A DNA stretch of 64,000 bases from Candidatus Poribacteria bacterium (lineage in GTDB: Bacteria; Poribacteria; WGA-4E; WGA-3G), in NCBI GenBank assembly GCA_028820845.1, contig JAPPII010000037.1:1-64000 (forward strand), written 5' to 3'. Under the pieces are notes generated by a model, which saw only the letters and a program-made list of their open reading frames with translations, was not told the DNA's origin and searched no databases. Shown here one piece after another: positions 8,850 through 17,157 of this stretch; within the stretch, counting starts at the first letter, position 1; each line of letters starts with the position of its first letter. Made by a program: the position numbers and the translations under genes.

Positions 8850-9953
8850 ATGCTTCGTGTATGTATTCTATGCCTGACGGTTTTACTTTTAATAATGGGT
8901 TGTCAATCACAGACTTTGCAGGAACACCTTTTAGAACCGCCCCAGCCTCTCACGAATTTCGCACTGAGTCGGAATGGGGCAACTGCGGAAGCCTCGCAAT
9001 CTGTTCCAAATCACCGTCCAGAAGAGGTGATTGATGGCGATACCACTTCTGAGACCTGGGATGAAGGCAGCGGTTGGGGCAGCAGTTTAGAACATCTACG
9101 GACTTCGGATCTGAACAAGCGTCCTTATATCTCCGTGACGCTTGCCAAACCGGTTGACATTCGCAAAATTGTCATGTGGACAATTGACTCTGAGCAATAT
9201 CCGGCACCGCAATTCGGGTTGAAGGACTATCGGATTGAGTATTGGCACGGTACGGGTTGGGGACTTATCCCTTCAGGTGACACGAAAGATAAGCAGTATA
9301 CAGCACGAGATAACACCAAAGGTAAACGCGTTCATGAGGTCCGTCAACGTCTCATTGCCAGCAAAATACGACTGGTGCCAGTCTCTTCAAATGATACGGT
9401 GCGCAACTACCAACACATGGCGGGCAGTCGTCCGGTGTATGAAGTGGACGGTATCGCGCGTGTGATAGAATTAGAGGTCTGGGGGTATGCAGCACCAGAA
9501 GTGCATACGCTCAAGCAAATCGCACAGGGTATACCGCCAGAAGCGATGGCGCGTCCTATCCCGACAGAGGCGCAGGTAAGCAAAGAGCAAGGCGAACCGA
9601 CGATTAAGGAGATTATCCAAGGGGTCTTAGACCGATATGAACTGGGATACGATATGGCGGATTTGGCACAGGTTATGTCCTGTTTCTCAGAGGCATACTT
9701 GTCCAATGGACGTACATATCAAGATGTCGAAACAAAGGCATCACAGTTCTTTGAGGTTTATCATCAGATTGACATGACGTTGTCTAATATTGACATCCAC
9801 CCGAATATTGCCGACGATACGGCAATTGTAACGGGTGGGTACACATTACAATACAGCCCGAAGGCGAACGGGAGAGTCGAACAGACATCGGGCAAACTGA
9901 CGTTGGTTTTCGCGAATGAAGCGGAAACGTGGCGGATTATTCGCGCAGAATAA
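8850..9953 (+). CDS. Lipoprotein with discoidin-like (F5/8-C) domain and NTF2-like domain
   Basis: The protein (367 residues) starts with a lipoprotein signal (CLTVLLLIMGC; Cys near residue 18). Residues about 35-215 look like a carbohydrate-binding discoidin domain: ATAEASQSVPNHRPEEVIDGD, YISVTLAKPVDIRKIVMW, RIEYWHGTGW and a final VIELEVWGYA strand. Residues about 245-367 form a SnoaL/NTF2-like domain (LDRYELGYDMADLAQVMSCF, AETWRIIRAE). AAGGAGG lies 7 bases before the ATG, 19 bp after the glucuronidase-like gene. The pair probably forms an operon for binding and cutting glycans at the cell surface. Confidence 0.75.
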   Translation: MLRVCILCLTVLLLIMGCQSQTLQEHLLEPPQPLTNFALSRNGATAEASQSVPNHRPEEVIDGDTTSETWDEGSGWGSSLEHLRTSDLNKRPYISVTLAKPVDIRKIVMWTIDSEQYPAPQFGLKDYRIEYWHGTGWGLIPSGDTKDKQYTARDNTKGKRVHEVRQRLIASKIRLVPVSSNDTVRNYQHMAGSRPVYEVDGIARVIELEVWGYAAPEVHTLKQIAQGIPPEAMARPIPTEAQVSKEQGEPTIKEIIQGVLDRYELGYDMADLAQVMSCFSEAYLSNGRTYQDVETKASQFFEVYHQIDMTLSNIDIHPNIADDTAIVTGGYTLQYSPKANGRVEQTSGKLTLVFANEAETWRIIRAE

Positions 9954-9999
9954 AGGCATGGCATTCGGAATTTGAAGGGTATTTAAAAAAGGTTTGAAA

Positions 10000-10863
10000 A
10001 TGGCACAAGATCAGTCTAACCCATGTAAAGCAAAGTCAAATTCTGCCGACGCAGGCAGCGTTTGGGCAAAGTCCTATATCAACGACGGCTATTTAATGCT
10101 TCCAGAAGTCATCACATCAGAAGAATGCGACGCGTTGAAAACAGAGATGTTGAAAATCTTTCGCGGGGATTACCCGTGCGAAGCAATTCCACCGATGCCA
10201 GAGACGGCGAGCGACATGGAAGTATTGGATAGAATCATGTGCGTTGGTGAACCACATGTTTTCAGTCCGTTGGTACGACGTTACATTGAGCATCCAAAGA
10301 TCTGTGAAGTGCTTCGCGTAATTGTGGGCGCACACATTCCATTTTGGGATGGTGGTGTGAAGTGTATGCAGTCGATGATGTTAAGCAAAGTCCCGGGACA
10401 TACGGGTAACCCGTGGCATCAAGATGAACACCCGATTCCGACCCGGGATAGATCACTCATTGGCGTATGGATCACGTTAGACGATGCGACAGTTGAAAAT
10501 GGATGTCTCTGGGTCTTACCGAATAGCCATCGCTCTGGTGTCATTTATGATCGGTTTCCACACGATAAACGCCATGAATTTGATAGTTGTCACGAAGCTT
10601 CGGGTTTTGATGACACAGACGAAATCCCGATTGAGATGCCAGCCGGTAGTGTTCTGTTTTTCAACGGCTACCTTTTACACCGCTCTAAAAAGAACCGTAG
10701 CGATAAATTTCGGCGTATACTTGTGAGTCACTACTGTTCGACGGCATCGTGGTTAGGCTGGAAAGGAGAGCGGAATTATCGGGGTGTCATCACCGTTGCA
10801 GGAGAGGACCCATATATCGATGAGGGGTATGTCGCGCCGAATGTATGGGCGCGATGGGAATAA
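10000..10863 (+). CDS. Phytanoyl-CoA dioxygenase (PhyH) family protein
   Basis: This 287-residue 2-oxoglutarate/Fe(II) dioxygenase has the metal triad visible as HQDEHP (HxD, about residue 137) and a distal LLHRS histidine (about 225). An FRRILVSHY segment holds the basic residue for 2-oxoglutarate. The N-terminus (YINDGYLMLPEVIT, ECDALKTEML) and GVWITLDDATVENGCLWVLPNSH are standard PhyH blocks. Substrates in environmental bacteria are largely unknown. I prefer ATG at 10000 to the TTG at 9994, because AAAAAAGG ends 7 bases before it. Confidence 0.88.
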   Translation: MAQDQSNPCKAKSNSADAGSVWAKSYINDGYLMLPEVITSEECDALKTEMLKIFRGDYPCEAIPPMPETASDMEVLDRIMCVGEPHVFSPLVRRYIEHPKICEVLRVIVGAHIPFWDGGVKCMQSMMLSKVPGHTGNPWHQDEHPIPTRDRSLIGVWITLDDATVENGCLWVLPNSHRSGVIYDRFPHDKRHEFDSCHEASGFDDTDEIPIEMPAGSVLFFNGYLLHRSKKNRSDKFRRILVSHYCSTASWLGWKGERNYRGVITVAGEDPYIDEGYVAPNVWARWE

Positions 10864-10870
10864 GAGAACG

Positions 10871-10911
10871 GAAGGTTGGAAGACTGGGGGTATCTACCCT
10901 TCCAGTCTTCC
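10871..10911. terminator. Hairpin between convergent genes
   Basis: GGAAGACTGG (10878-10887) pairs perfectly with CCAGTCTTCC (10902-10911), and the flanks extend the stem. It sits between the convergent genes ending at 10863 and 10935 and probably terminates both. A diverged version of the same repeat occurs inside the coding region at 50647-50740. Confidence 0.6.
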
Positions 10912-10934
10912 ATTTAAACACCAAGCACTGATGG

Positions 10935-13712
10935 CTACTTCAAGATTACCATGCGGCGGGTGCGTTGATAATCACCAGCGGTGAATGTATAGAAATAGAC
11001 GCCGCTTGCGACAATTTCTCCAGTACCATCCCTACCATCCCAGTATGCCGCTTTTTCTCGGCTGCGGTAGCTGCCGGGTTGCTGCGTCCCGAAATCTAAG
11101 TGGCGCACCAGTCTTCCATGGACATCGTAGATTTTCACCGTGACCCCCGCCTGCTCCGCCAAGTTATAGGGGAACCAAGTTTCGGGATTAAACGGATTCG
11201 GATAGTTCTGGAAAATCGTCGTCTGTTTAATATGTCCGAATGTCGTAAGCGTCTTCGATGTCGGGTCAATAGAAAAAGGGACATCAGCAGAGCGGAATCC
11301 GAGATCAATTGGATTATAGATAAAAGCGGATCCGGAGTTCCCTCCTGCACTATCATTACCTTTAGCACCGATGATAGCGAACGCGCCGCCGATTGCAACC
11401 GATCCCCCAAATAGGTCGGATTGGTTTGTACCCGCCGAGACGATTCGGCGTTTTTCCACCCAAGACAATCCATCGCGTAGAAAAGAGTAAGCGGAACCTT
11501 TGTCGGCTTGTACCGAAGGGTCTTCGTCGGGGTCAACGAGTGGATGATCGTCCTTCCATGCGCCGATGATTGCCGTATCTTCGTGTAGTGCGACCGCTGC
11601 GCCGAACTCGTCGCCCGCTGCCGCATCAGTTGCAGTGAGTTTTGCCTGTTGGACCCAATCCTCTTGCGTCTCAACAAAAATATAAGCCGCACCCATGTTT
11701 TCCAGACTTCGATTCTCTTTAGGCGATCCGATAAGCGCGGTTCTTTCGCTAAGATCCACTGAATAGCCGAATTCATCACCAACACCGATATCGTTCGGCA
11801 GCAGTAGGACCTCTTCCGTCCAGTTGTTACCGTTACGTATAAAGAGATAGGCAGCCCCTGAGTCGGGTCCCGCTGCGTCGCTGAGATGTGCACCCACAAG
11901 CGCGTTATCGCCATAAACAGCGACAGCGGATCCAAATTCATCTCCCAATACCGCGTTTTGGTGCGTCAGTTTTGCTTGTTGTGTCCAAGAAGTCCCACTT
12001 CGGACAAAAATGTAGGCAGCCCCGGAATCCGTCCCGACCTCATCTTTTCCGTACGCACCGATTATAACCGTATTCTCATGCACAGCAACAGTTGCTCCGA
12101 ACTTATCGAACATTCCGATATCTGTTCCGATTAATTTCGCCTGCTGTACCCACTCCTCGACCGCCCGGACGAAAACATAAGCTGCCCCAGCCTCCGGTCC
12201 GGCATCATCAACACCCGGCGCACCGATAACTATGGTTTCACCACTAATCGCAGCAGCATTCCCGAAGAGATCTCCAGCTTTTCCGTCTTCAGCAGTGAGT
12301 TTTGCTTCTTGTAGCCAAAGCGGGCCGCTCCGCTCAAAAACATAGGCAGCCCCGGCATTCGGTGCGAGGTCATCGTTTTGTTGTGCGCCCGAGACAGCAA
12401 TATTAGCACTGATAGCGACAGCCGTTCCAAACTCATCATCAGAGGCAGTTTCGCCGTCACTCAACTTAGCAGTCTCCATCCAAGCAGCCTCTTCATTCTG
12501 CTGGAAAATATACGCAGCACCCGAACTGGGTCCACCGGCACTATGCCTCGGTGCTCCGGCGATAATTTCGTTCCCTGCAATCGCGACAGCAAATCCCAGC
12601 TGATCACCGCCCTGTCTATCACCTGCGACTAACTTCGTATGTTGGTTCCAAAACGGCGGTTCATTTCGTGTAAAGACATAGGCAGCACCAACCTCCTCCT
12701 CACCCACTATAGCCCCAGTGGCTCCGATGACAGCGGTTTCACCACTGATAGCCACAGAAATACCGAAAGAGGTAGCACCGTCATGGTCAATAGGTATCAT
12801 ACGGATCCGAATGCGATTTCTTTTCTGCTCCCATCGGGTGCCCTCGCGTTCATAAATGTAAGCCGCGCCGGTTCCCCTATTGCGAGGCGAGGTCACGACA
12901 GCGAAATCCCCATGTATAGCGACAGCATATCCGAAGTTATCTTCTGCCTTCGTATTGTTGCCAATAAGTTTCGCCTGTTGGGTCCATCCAAATTGGTCGC
13001 GTACAAAGACGTAGGCGGCACCAGCATCATTACCGGCTTCATCATCGCGAGTCGCTCCGATGATGGCGGTATTCCCATTAAATGCGACGGAAAAGCCGAA
13101 GTATGAGAAGTTAGCACCATCTGGTGCGAGGATCTTGGCTGTTTGATACCAGCTGGCTCCGATCCGTTCAAAAACATAGACGGCACCCCCATCTGCAAAT
13201 GCTTCATTCCCACGATGCGCTCCAACAAGCGCAGTATCCCCATCAATTGCTACGGAGATACCAAAATAATCACCCTCCGTTTCGTCAGATGCAACGAGTT
13301 TCGCCTGTTCCACCCATTCCGTCCCCTGCCGTGTAAAGATATAGGCAGCACCTGAGTTCGTCCCGACTCCATCTTTCCCCGGAACACCCACAATGACGTA
13401 ATCGCCACTTACCGCGAGTGTTGTGCCGAGTTGATCGCCACTTGTTGCGTCGCTGGCAGTCAGTTTTTGATGTTGCACCCACCCCGTTTCAGTACGAAGA
13501 AAGATTTGAAGCGAACCCGTATTTGTACCGACATCGGTGTCATCCTTGGGAACACCTATCAAGGCATAATTACCGCTGATCCCGACACTTGCGCCGAGAT
13601 TGTCCTGGAGGACAGCAGCCGTTGTGTTGAGCTGCACCCGATCAGCACTGCTCTGCATGACCACCCCAATTCCAAGGAATAAGGTTAGCATGATTACTTG
13701 CAATTTTCTCAC
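10935..13712 (-). CDS. Secreted FG-GAP repeat protein with C-terminal sorting domain
   Basis: The protein has 925 residues from a GTG start at 13712, which is preceded by GGGAGAAAAAAA and gives a good signal peptide (VIMLTLFLGIGVVMQSSA). Its body is 14 tandem units of about 55 residues with the pattern FGxxVAIxGDxAxIGAxxDD, SGAAYVFxR and WxQQAKLxAxD. These are integrin-alpha-type FG-GAP repeats that build a beta propeller or a longer array. The final 90 residues are an FlgD-like sorting domain (NYPNPFNPETWFPY, VTVKIYDVHGRLV, ASGVYFYTF). A cell-surface or secreted binding or adhesion role is inferred. A longer TTG start at 13802 is open but lacks a signal peptide at the right place. Confidence 0.85.
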   Translation of the reverse strand: MRKLQVIMLTLFLGIGVVMQSSADRVQLNTTAAVLQDNLGASVGISGNYALIGVPKDDTDVGTNTGSLQIFLRTETGWVQHQKLTASDATSGDQLGTTLAVSGDYVIVGVPGKDGVGTNSGAAYIFTRQGTEWVEQAKLVASDETEGDYFGISVAIDGDTALVGAHRGNEAFADGGAVYVFERIGASWYQTAKILAPDGANFSYFGFSVAFNGNTAIIGATRDDEAGNDAGAAYVFVRDQFGWTQQAKLIGNNTKAEDNFGYAVAIHGDFAVVTSPRNRGTGAAYIYEREGTRWEQKRNRIRIRMIPIDHDGATSFGISVAISGETAVIGATGAIVGEEEVGAAYVFTRNEPPFWNQHTKLVAGDRQGGDQLGFAVAIAGNEIIAGAPRHSAGGPSSGAAYIFQQNEEAAWMETAKLSDGETASDDEFGTAVAISANIAVSGAQQNDDLAPNAGAAYVFERSGPLWLQEAKLTAEDGKAGDLFGNAAAISGETIVIGAPGVDDAGPEAGAAYVFVRAVEEWVQQAKLIGTDIGMFDKFGATVAVHENTVIIGAYGKDEVGTDSGAAYIFVRSGTSWTQQAKLTHQNAVLGDEFGSAVAVYGDNALVGAHLSDAAGPDSGAAYLFIRNGNNWTEEVLLLPNDIGVGDEFGYSVDLSERTALIGSPKENRSLENMGAAYIFVETQEDWVQQAKLTATDAAAGDEFGAAVALHEDTAIIGAWKDDHPLVDPDEDPSVQADKGSAYSFLRDGLSWVEKRRIVSAGTNQSDLFGGSVAIGGAFAIIGAKGNDSAGGNSGSAFIYNPIDLGFRSADVPFSIDPTSKTLTTFGHIKQTTIFQNYPNPFNPETWFPYNLAEQAGVTVKIYDVHGRLVRHLDFGTQQPGSYRSREKAAYWDGRDGTGEIVASGVYFYTFTAGDYQRTRRMVILK

Positions 13713-13891
13713 TTTTTTTCTCCCATTTAATGTTCCTTCAGGTTCCCCAAAATAAAAAACAGATAATTTGCTCGGAAATTTCTTTTTCCCGTTTGCTAAC
13801 AAAGACTCTATTTATTAATGACACAATTTTCGGGCGAAAAGGGTGCATTATTTTAGCGGAATTCTGAAAACGCTACGCTCTACGCTCAACC

Positions 13892-14512
13892 TCATTCGGC
13901 TACACTGAGTCTACAGATTGTTTTCGCCGCGTCATCGCCGTACCAGAGTGCAGTGCCATCCCACGTAAGCCCATGCGGTTCGCCGGGACATGTGACAGTC
14001 CTAAGAACCTCACCAGATTCAGGGTGGATTCGGTAAATGATACAGTCATTTGTATCAGCGTTCCAAAGTGCCTCTCCATCCCAAGCGAGTCCGTGGGCGC
14101 GACCACCGGGTGTCGGCATTTCAGCAAGGATTTCACCGGTTTCGGGACACTGCTTCACGAAACGACTGGTGTTCATGTCAACACTCCAGAGGTGTTCACC
14201 ATCCCACGCCAATCCGTGTGGTCCTTCACCTGGCGATGAAAATTGTGTAACGACTTCAAGTGTTGGCACCGTGAGTTTGTAGAAAGTCTGCTGCCAGATG
14301 CTATTATACCAGAGATACTCACCATCCGCCTCTAAACCAGAAGAACCCGGGAAAGAGGGTGAAAGTGTTAATTCAACTTCCCCTGTCTGAGGGTGAATTT
14401 TGTGAATAGGACCGGGACCTTCAACACTCCAAAGTGACGTTCCCTGCCATGCGAGCCCATTTGTGCCAGCACCGGGAGCCGGTATTTGATGTTCAGATGT
14501 TACTTCACGCAT
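13892..14512 (-). CDS. Beta-propeller (SMP-30/NHL-like) repeat protein
   Basis: This 206-residue protein is made of about five units with the motif HGLAWDGExLW (TNGLAWQGTSLW, SGLEADGEYLW, HGLAWDGEHLW, HGLAWDGEALW, HGLTWDGTALW), each followed by a short strand and TGE. That is one incomplete or five-bladed propeller. No signal peptide is present. Its ATG overlaps the end of queG by 8 bases, so it is translated from the pheA-queG transcript. Ligand and function are unknown. Confidence 0.7.
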   Translation of the reverse strand: MREVTSEHQIPAPGAGTNGLAWQGTSLWSVEGPGPIHKIHPQTGEVELTLSPSFPGSSGLEADGEYLWYNSIWQQTFYKLTVPTLEVVTQFSSPGEGPHGLAWDGEHLWSVDMNTSRFVKQCPETGEILAEMPTPGGRAHGLAWDGEALWNADTNDCIIYRIHPESGEVLRTVTCPGEPHGLTWDGTALWYGDDAAKTICRLSVAE

Positions 14513-15665
14513 TTTTTTCGTTTCTCCGCGATGATCGTTCTGTTTCTAAAAGTGCGTCCTGAATTTCAGTCATAACCTCTGTTTGCGTCTCAACAGTTAA
14601 TCGCGTCCGTAATATTCGTCTGGCAGTATCGCCTCCGATTTTCCCTAACGCCCATGCGGCATGGCTTCGGATTAGTGGTTCGTCATCGGCTAATGCGCCT
14701 TTGAGTGCCGGAATAGCACGCCGTTCTCCCCAATTACCGATGGCAACAAGTACGTTTCGCAAGAACCCACGGCGTTTGGCGCGTTTGATAGGACTCCCTT
14801 TGAAACGACTGCTAAACTCTTGCTGCGTCATGCCAATAAGCGACAGCAGCTTCGGGGCAAGGTTTCCGTCGCGTGGATGGAACCCTGGCTCGGTTGTCGG
14901 AACAGCTTTACTGTTCCATGGACAAACCTCTTGGCAGATGTCGCACCCAAAAATCAGGTTCCCCATTTTAGGACGAAGCTGCTTCGGAATGCTCTCCTTT
15001 AGTTCGATGGTGAGGTAGGAGATACAGAGCCGAGAATCAAGCAGGTTCGGCTCAACAATTGCATCTGTCGGGCATTCCTCAATACAGCGTGTACAAGTGC
15101 CGCAACTTCCGCGGAGCGCCGGTCCCTCTGATTCCAAGACAGCACCCACAAGAATCTCAGAGAGAAAATACCACGAACCCGACCGCCAATGAATCAGGTT
15201 CGTATTCTTACCAATCCAACCGATACCTGCCTTTTGGGCATACTCTCTTTCGATAACGGGAGCGGTATCCACACAGACCCGGGTCTTTAATTCACCTTCA
15301 GCAGCCTGCTTAATAAATTCAACGAGTTCTACAAGCCGTTCACGAATAAGTTCGTGATAGTCATCGCCCCAAGCATACCGAGAAATCTGCCCGCGTCCGG
15401 GATCCTCAGCAAGTGCTTTTGGTGGATCCAACGTATAATAGTTCATTGCGAGACTAATAACAGATTTTGCCTCTGCAAGGAGTTGACGGACATCCGTTTT
15501 GAGAGGAAGATGCTTCTCAAGATAGTGCATCTCCCCGGCATATCCGTTTTTCACCCACTGCTGGTAGCGTGCGATTGTTTCACTGTGTGCTGCGGGTATA
15601 ATTCCGACGAGTTCAAATCCGAGTTCATGTGCGCGCACTCGAATTTGTTCCGTTAGCGTTGCCAT
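14505..15665 (-). CDS. queG: Epoxyqueuosine reductase
   Basis: This is a 386-residue enzyme of the last step of queuosine synthesis, reducing epoxyqueuosine in tRNA to queuosine with a cobalamin cofactor and two [4Fe-4S] clusters. Evidence includes the N-terminal GFELVGIIPA, DTAPVIEREYAQKAGIGWIG, and the ferredoxin motifs CGTCTRCIEECP and CDICQEVCPWN. A HEAT-like C-terminal region (AIPALKGALADDEPLIRSHAAWALGKIGG) is usual for the family. The ATG at 15665 overlaps the pheA stop (TAATG), so this start is preferred to upstream ones and translation is probably coupled. Confidence 0.95.
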   Translation of the reverse strand: MATLTEQIRVRAHELGFELVGIIPAAHSETIARYQQWVKNGYAGEMHYLEKHLPLKTDVRQLLAEAKSVISLAMNYYTLDPPKALAEDPGRGQISRYAWGDDYHELIRERLVELVEFIKQAAEGELKTRVCVDTAPVIEREYAQKAGIGWIGKNTNLIHWRSGSWYFLSEILVGAVLESEGPALRGSCGTCTRCIEECPTDAIVEPNLLDSRLCISYLTIELKESIPKQLRPKMGNLIFGCDICQEVCPWNSKAVPTTEPGFHPRDGNLAPKLLSLIGMTQQEFSSRFKGSPIKRAKRRGFLRNVLVAIGNWGERRAIPALKGALADDEPLIRSHAAWALGKIGGDTARRILRTRLTVETQTEVMTEIQDALLETERSSRRNEKNA

Positions 15666-16732
15666 TACAGAGTCCCGCGCGGATAAGAGCCGAGAACATT
15701 GACCTCCCGACACAATTCTTTAAGCTGCGCAAGTGCGACGATGACGCGTTCATCGGCAATATGCCCTTCCATCTCAGCAAAGAAGATATACTCCCAAGGT
15801 TTGGTTCGCGATGGCAGAGATTCCAGATAACTCAGATTCAACTGTGCTTGGTCTAAAATACCGAGGGCTTGGTGTAGTGCCCCAATCTTGTCAGGAATTG
15901 CGAAAAAGAGCGATGTCCGATCATAGCCACTTGGGTCTGGCATACACTTTCCGATGACGAAGAATCGGGTTGTGTTATCAGGTTCATCCATAATGGAGTT
16001 TGCAACGATTGGGACCTGATAAATTTCGCTTGCGAGTTCACTTGCGATTGCAGCAGCGGCGGGTTCTTGTGCAGCCCGTCGCGCCGCCTCAGACGTACTC
16101 ACCACCTCGACCTGTTCAGCGTTACTGAGATAGCGACTCAGCCATGTCTTACACTGTGCGAAAGGTTGGGGGTGTGAGTAGACGCACCGAATTTCTGTGA
16201 GGGATGCCTTCGACAAAAGGTGCTGTTTTATGGGCTGGAATGTCTCTGCACAAATCCACAACGGCGTGCGTTGGAAACGTTCCAAAACATCGCGAACGGT
16301 CCCTTGTACTGAATTTTCAATAGCCACTACACCGTAGTCGGCTCTACCGGTTTCGACCTCTGTGAAAATGTCAGCCTGTGGACGGACCGGGACCAACTCA
16401 GTTGATGCCCCGAAATGAGAGAGTGCTGCCACGTGTCCGAAACTGCCGACGGGACCGAGGAAAGCGACACGCTCTGATTCCTGCAAAGAACGGGAAGCAG
16501 ATAAAATCTCCGTCCAGATTGCTTCCAGCGCGGTTTCAGGAAACTCACCTTGATTCTGCGCTTTCAAACGTTCAATAATCATCTTCTGCCGATTCGGAAC
16601 GTAGACTTGCGCGCCTCCTGTTTCCGCTTTCGCCGCGCCGACCTGCTTGGAAATTTTAGCCCGTTTCTGTAGAAGGCGTAAAATCTGGTCGTCAATCTCG
16701 TTAATCTGGTCACGGTACTTTGTCAATTCCAA
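15665..16732 (-). CDS. pheA: Bifunctional chorismate mutase / prephenate dehydratase (P-protein)
   Basis: The protein has 355 residues with three domains. Residues 1-85 are an AroQ-type chorismate mutase (YRDQINEIDDQILRLLQKRAKIS). Residues about 88-270 are prephenate dehydratase (VAFLGPVGSFGHVAAL, VVAIENSVQGTV, and the catalytic TTRFFVIG). Residues about 275-350 are an ACT domain with GALHQAL and a variant of the ESRP motif (ESLPSR) that binds phenylalanine for feedback inhibition. It converts chorismate to phenylpyruvate in phenylalanine synthesis. It is first in an overlapping pheA-queG-propeller set. Confidence 0.95.
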   Translation of the reverse strand: MELTKYRDQINEIDDQILRLLQKRAKISKQVGAAKAETGGAQVYVPNRQKMIIERLKAQNQGEFPETALEAIWTEILSASRSLQESERVAFLGPVGSFGHVAALSHFGASTELVPVRPQADIFTEVETGRADYGVVAIENSVQGTVRDVLERFQRTPLWICAETFQPIKQHLLSKASLTEIRCVYSHPQPFAQCKTWLSRYLSNAEQVEVVSTSEAARRAAQEPAAAAIASELASEIYQVPIVANSIMDEPDNTTRFFVIGKCMPDPSGYDRTSLFFAIPDKIGALHQALGILDQAQLNLSYLESLPSRTKPWEYIFFAEMEGHIADERVIVALAQLKELCREVNVLGSYPRGTL

Positions 16733-16740
16733 AGAAATGG

Positions 16741-16822
16741 GTCTCCGTGTTATCGCTAATCACTAATCGCTGACCGCGGTTCGCGAAGAGCGGTTTGCGG
16801 TCAGCGGTTCGCGAAAAGCCAA
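16741..16822. repeat. Dispersed intergenic repeat (AGTCAGC / TAATCGCTA type)
   Basis: The gap holds words such as CGCTAATCACTAATCGCTGA and GCGGTCAGCGGTTCGCG. Related low-complexity runs occur at 17089-17113, 20340-20450, 23402-23485 (coding), 24879-24950, 40665-40702, 53464-53491 and 56941-57010. They appear almost only between genes. Confidence 0.55.
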
Positions 16823-17068
16823 CTAACGATCCAATTTTTTCATAGCAGCGATCATCTCATCGTCTGAGGGGTTATTTTGCACCATCTCAACGAACTCCTC
16901 AGCACTTACCTTGTGTTCCTCCAGGAACAACTTATCTTGGGGTCACGGATAGATATACTCACCGATAATGCCCTGCAGCTTCGCATTGGCTTTATCGGCA
17001 ATTCTGGCTAACCACGGGATATCCCCGATAATCATATCCCGGTGCCGTGGTTTCCAATCAAGAGCCAT
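16823..17068 (-). CDS. Small DUF5069-like protein with one in-frame TGA (possible selenocysteine)
   Basis: The frame runs from an ATG at 17068 with a perfect AGGAGGTG seven bases upstream to a TAG at 16823. Conceptually it makes 81 residues: MALDWKPRHRDMII, PWLARIADKANAKL, GEYIYP, then TGA (codon 42, 16945-16943), then PQDKLFLEEH, SAEEFVEMV and DDEMIAAMKKLDR. Both halves read as one DUF5069-like protein (WLaRxxDKAxAKL, SaEEFxexV). I recall a cysteine at the TGA position in relatives (YPxP context), which would make it a Cys/Sec site. A hairpin with features of a bacterial SECIS element follows the TGA. The alternative is a recent nonsense mutation (TGC or TGT to TGA) or a sequencing error. 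The family's function is unknown. Confidence 0.7.
16914..16929 (-). promoter_or_regulatory. Candidate bacterial SECIS-like hairpin after the in-frame TGA
   Basis: On the minus strand, TGTTCC and GGAACA form a 6-bp perfect stem around the tetraloop TGGA. The loop starts 19 bases after the TGA, and a G is among its first two bases. Both fit the published general model of bacterial SECIS elements (loop 16-37 bases downstream, early G). The stem is short, so this is suggestive only. Confidence 0.4.
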
Positions 17069-17157
17069 GAGTTTCACCTCCTTTTTTTAGCAATTAGCAG
17101 TCAGCAGTCAGCAAGAGTGTGTAACTTTACCGACGGCCGATGGTTTCCGATAGACAT

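Noticed and set aside
11135-11941. A 268-codon open frame antisense-side frame within the FG-GAP gene
   Set aside because: It lies in a shifted frame of the same repeat-rich gene, gives a basic composition without a domain, and is explained by the periodic FG-GAP repeats.
16823-17068. Treating the two halves as separate small genes
   Set aside because: The second half has no start codon or ribosome site near the TGA, while both halves continue one family pattern in the same frame.
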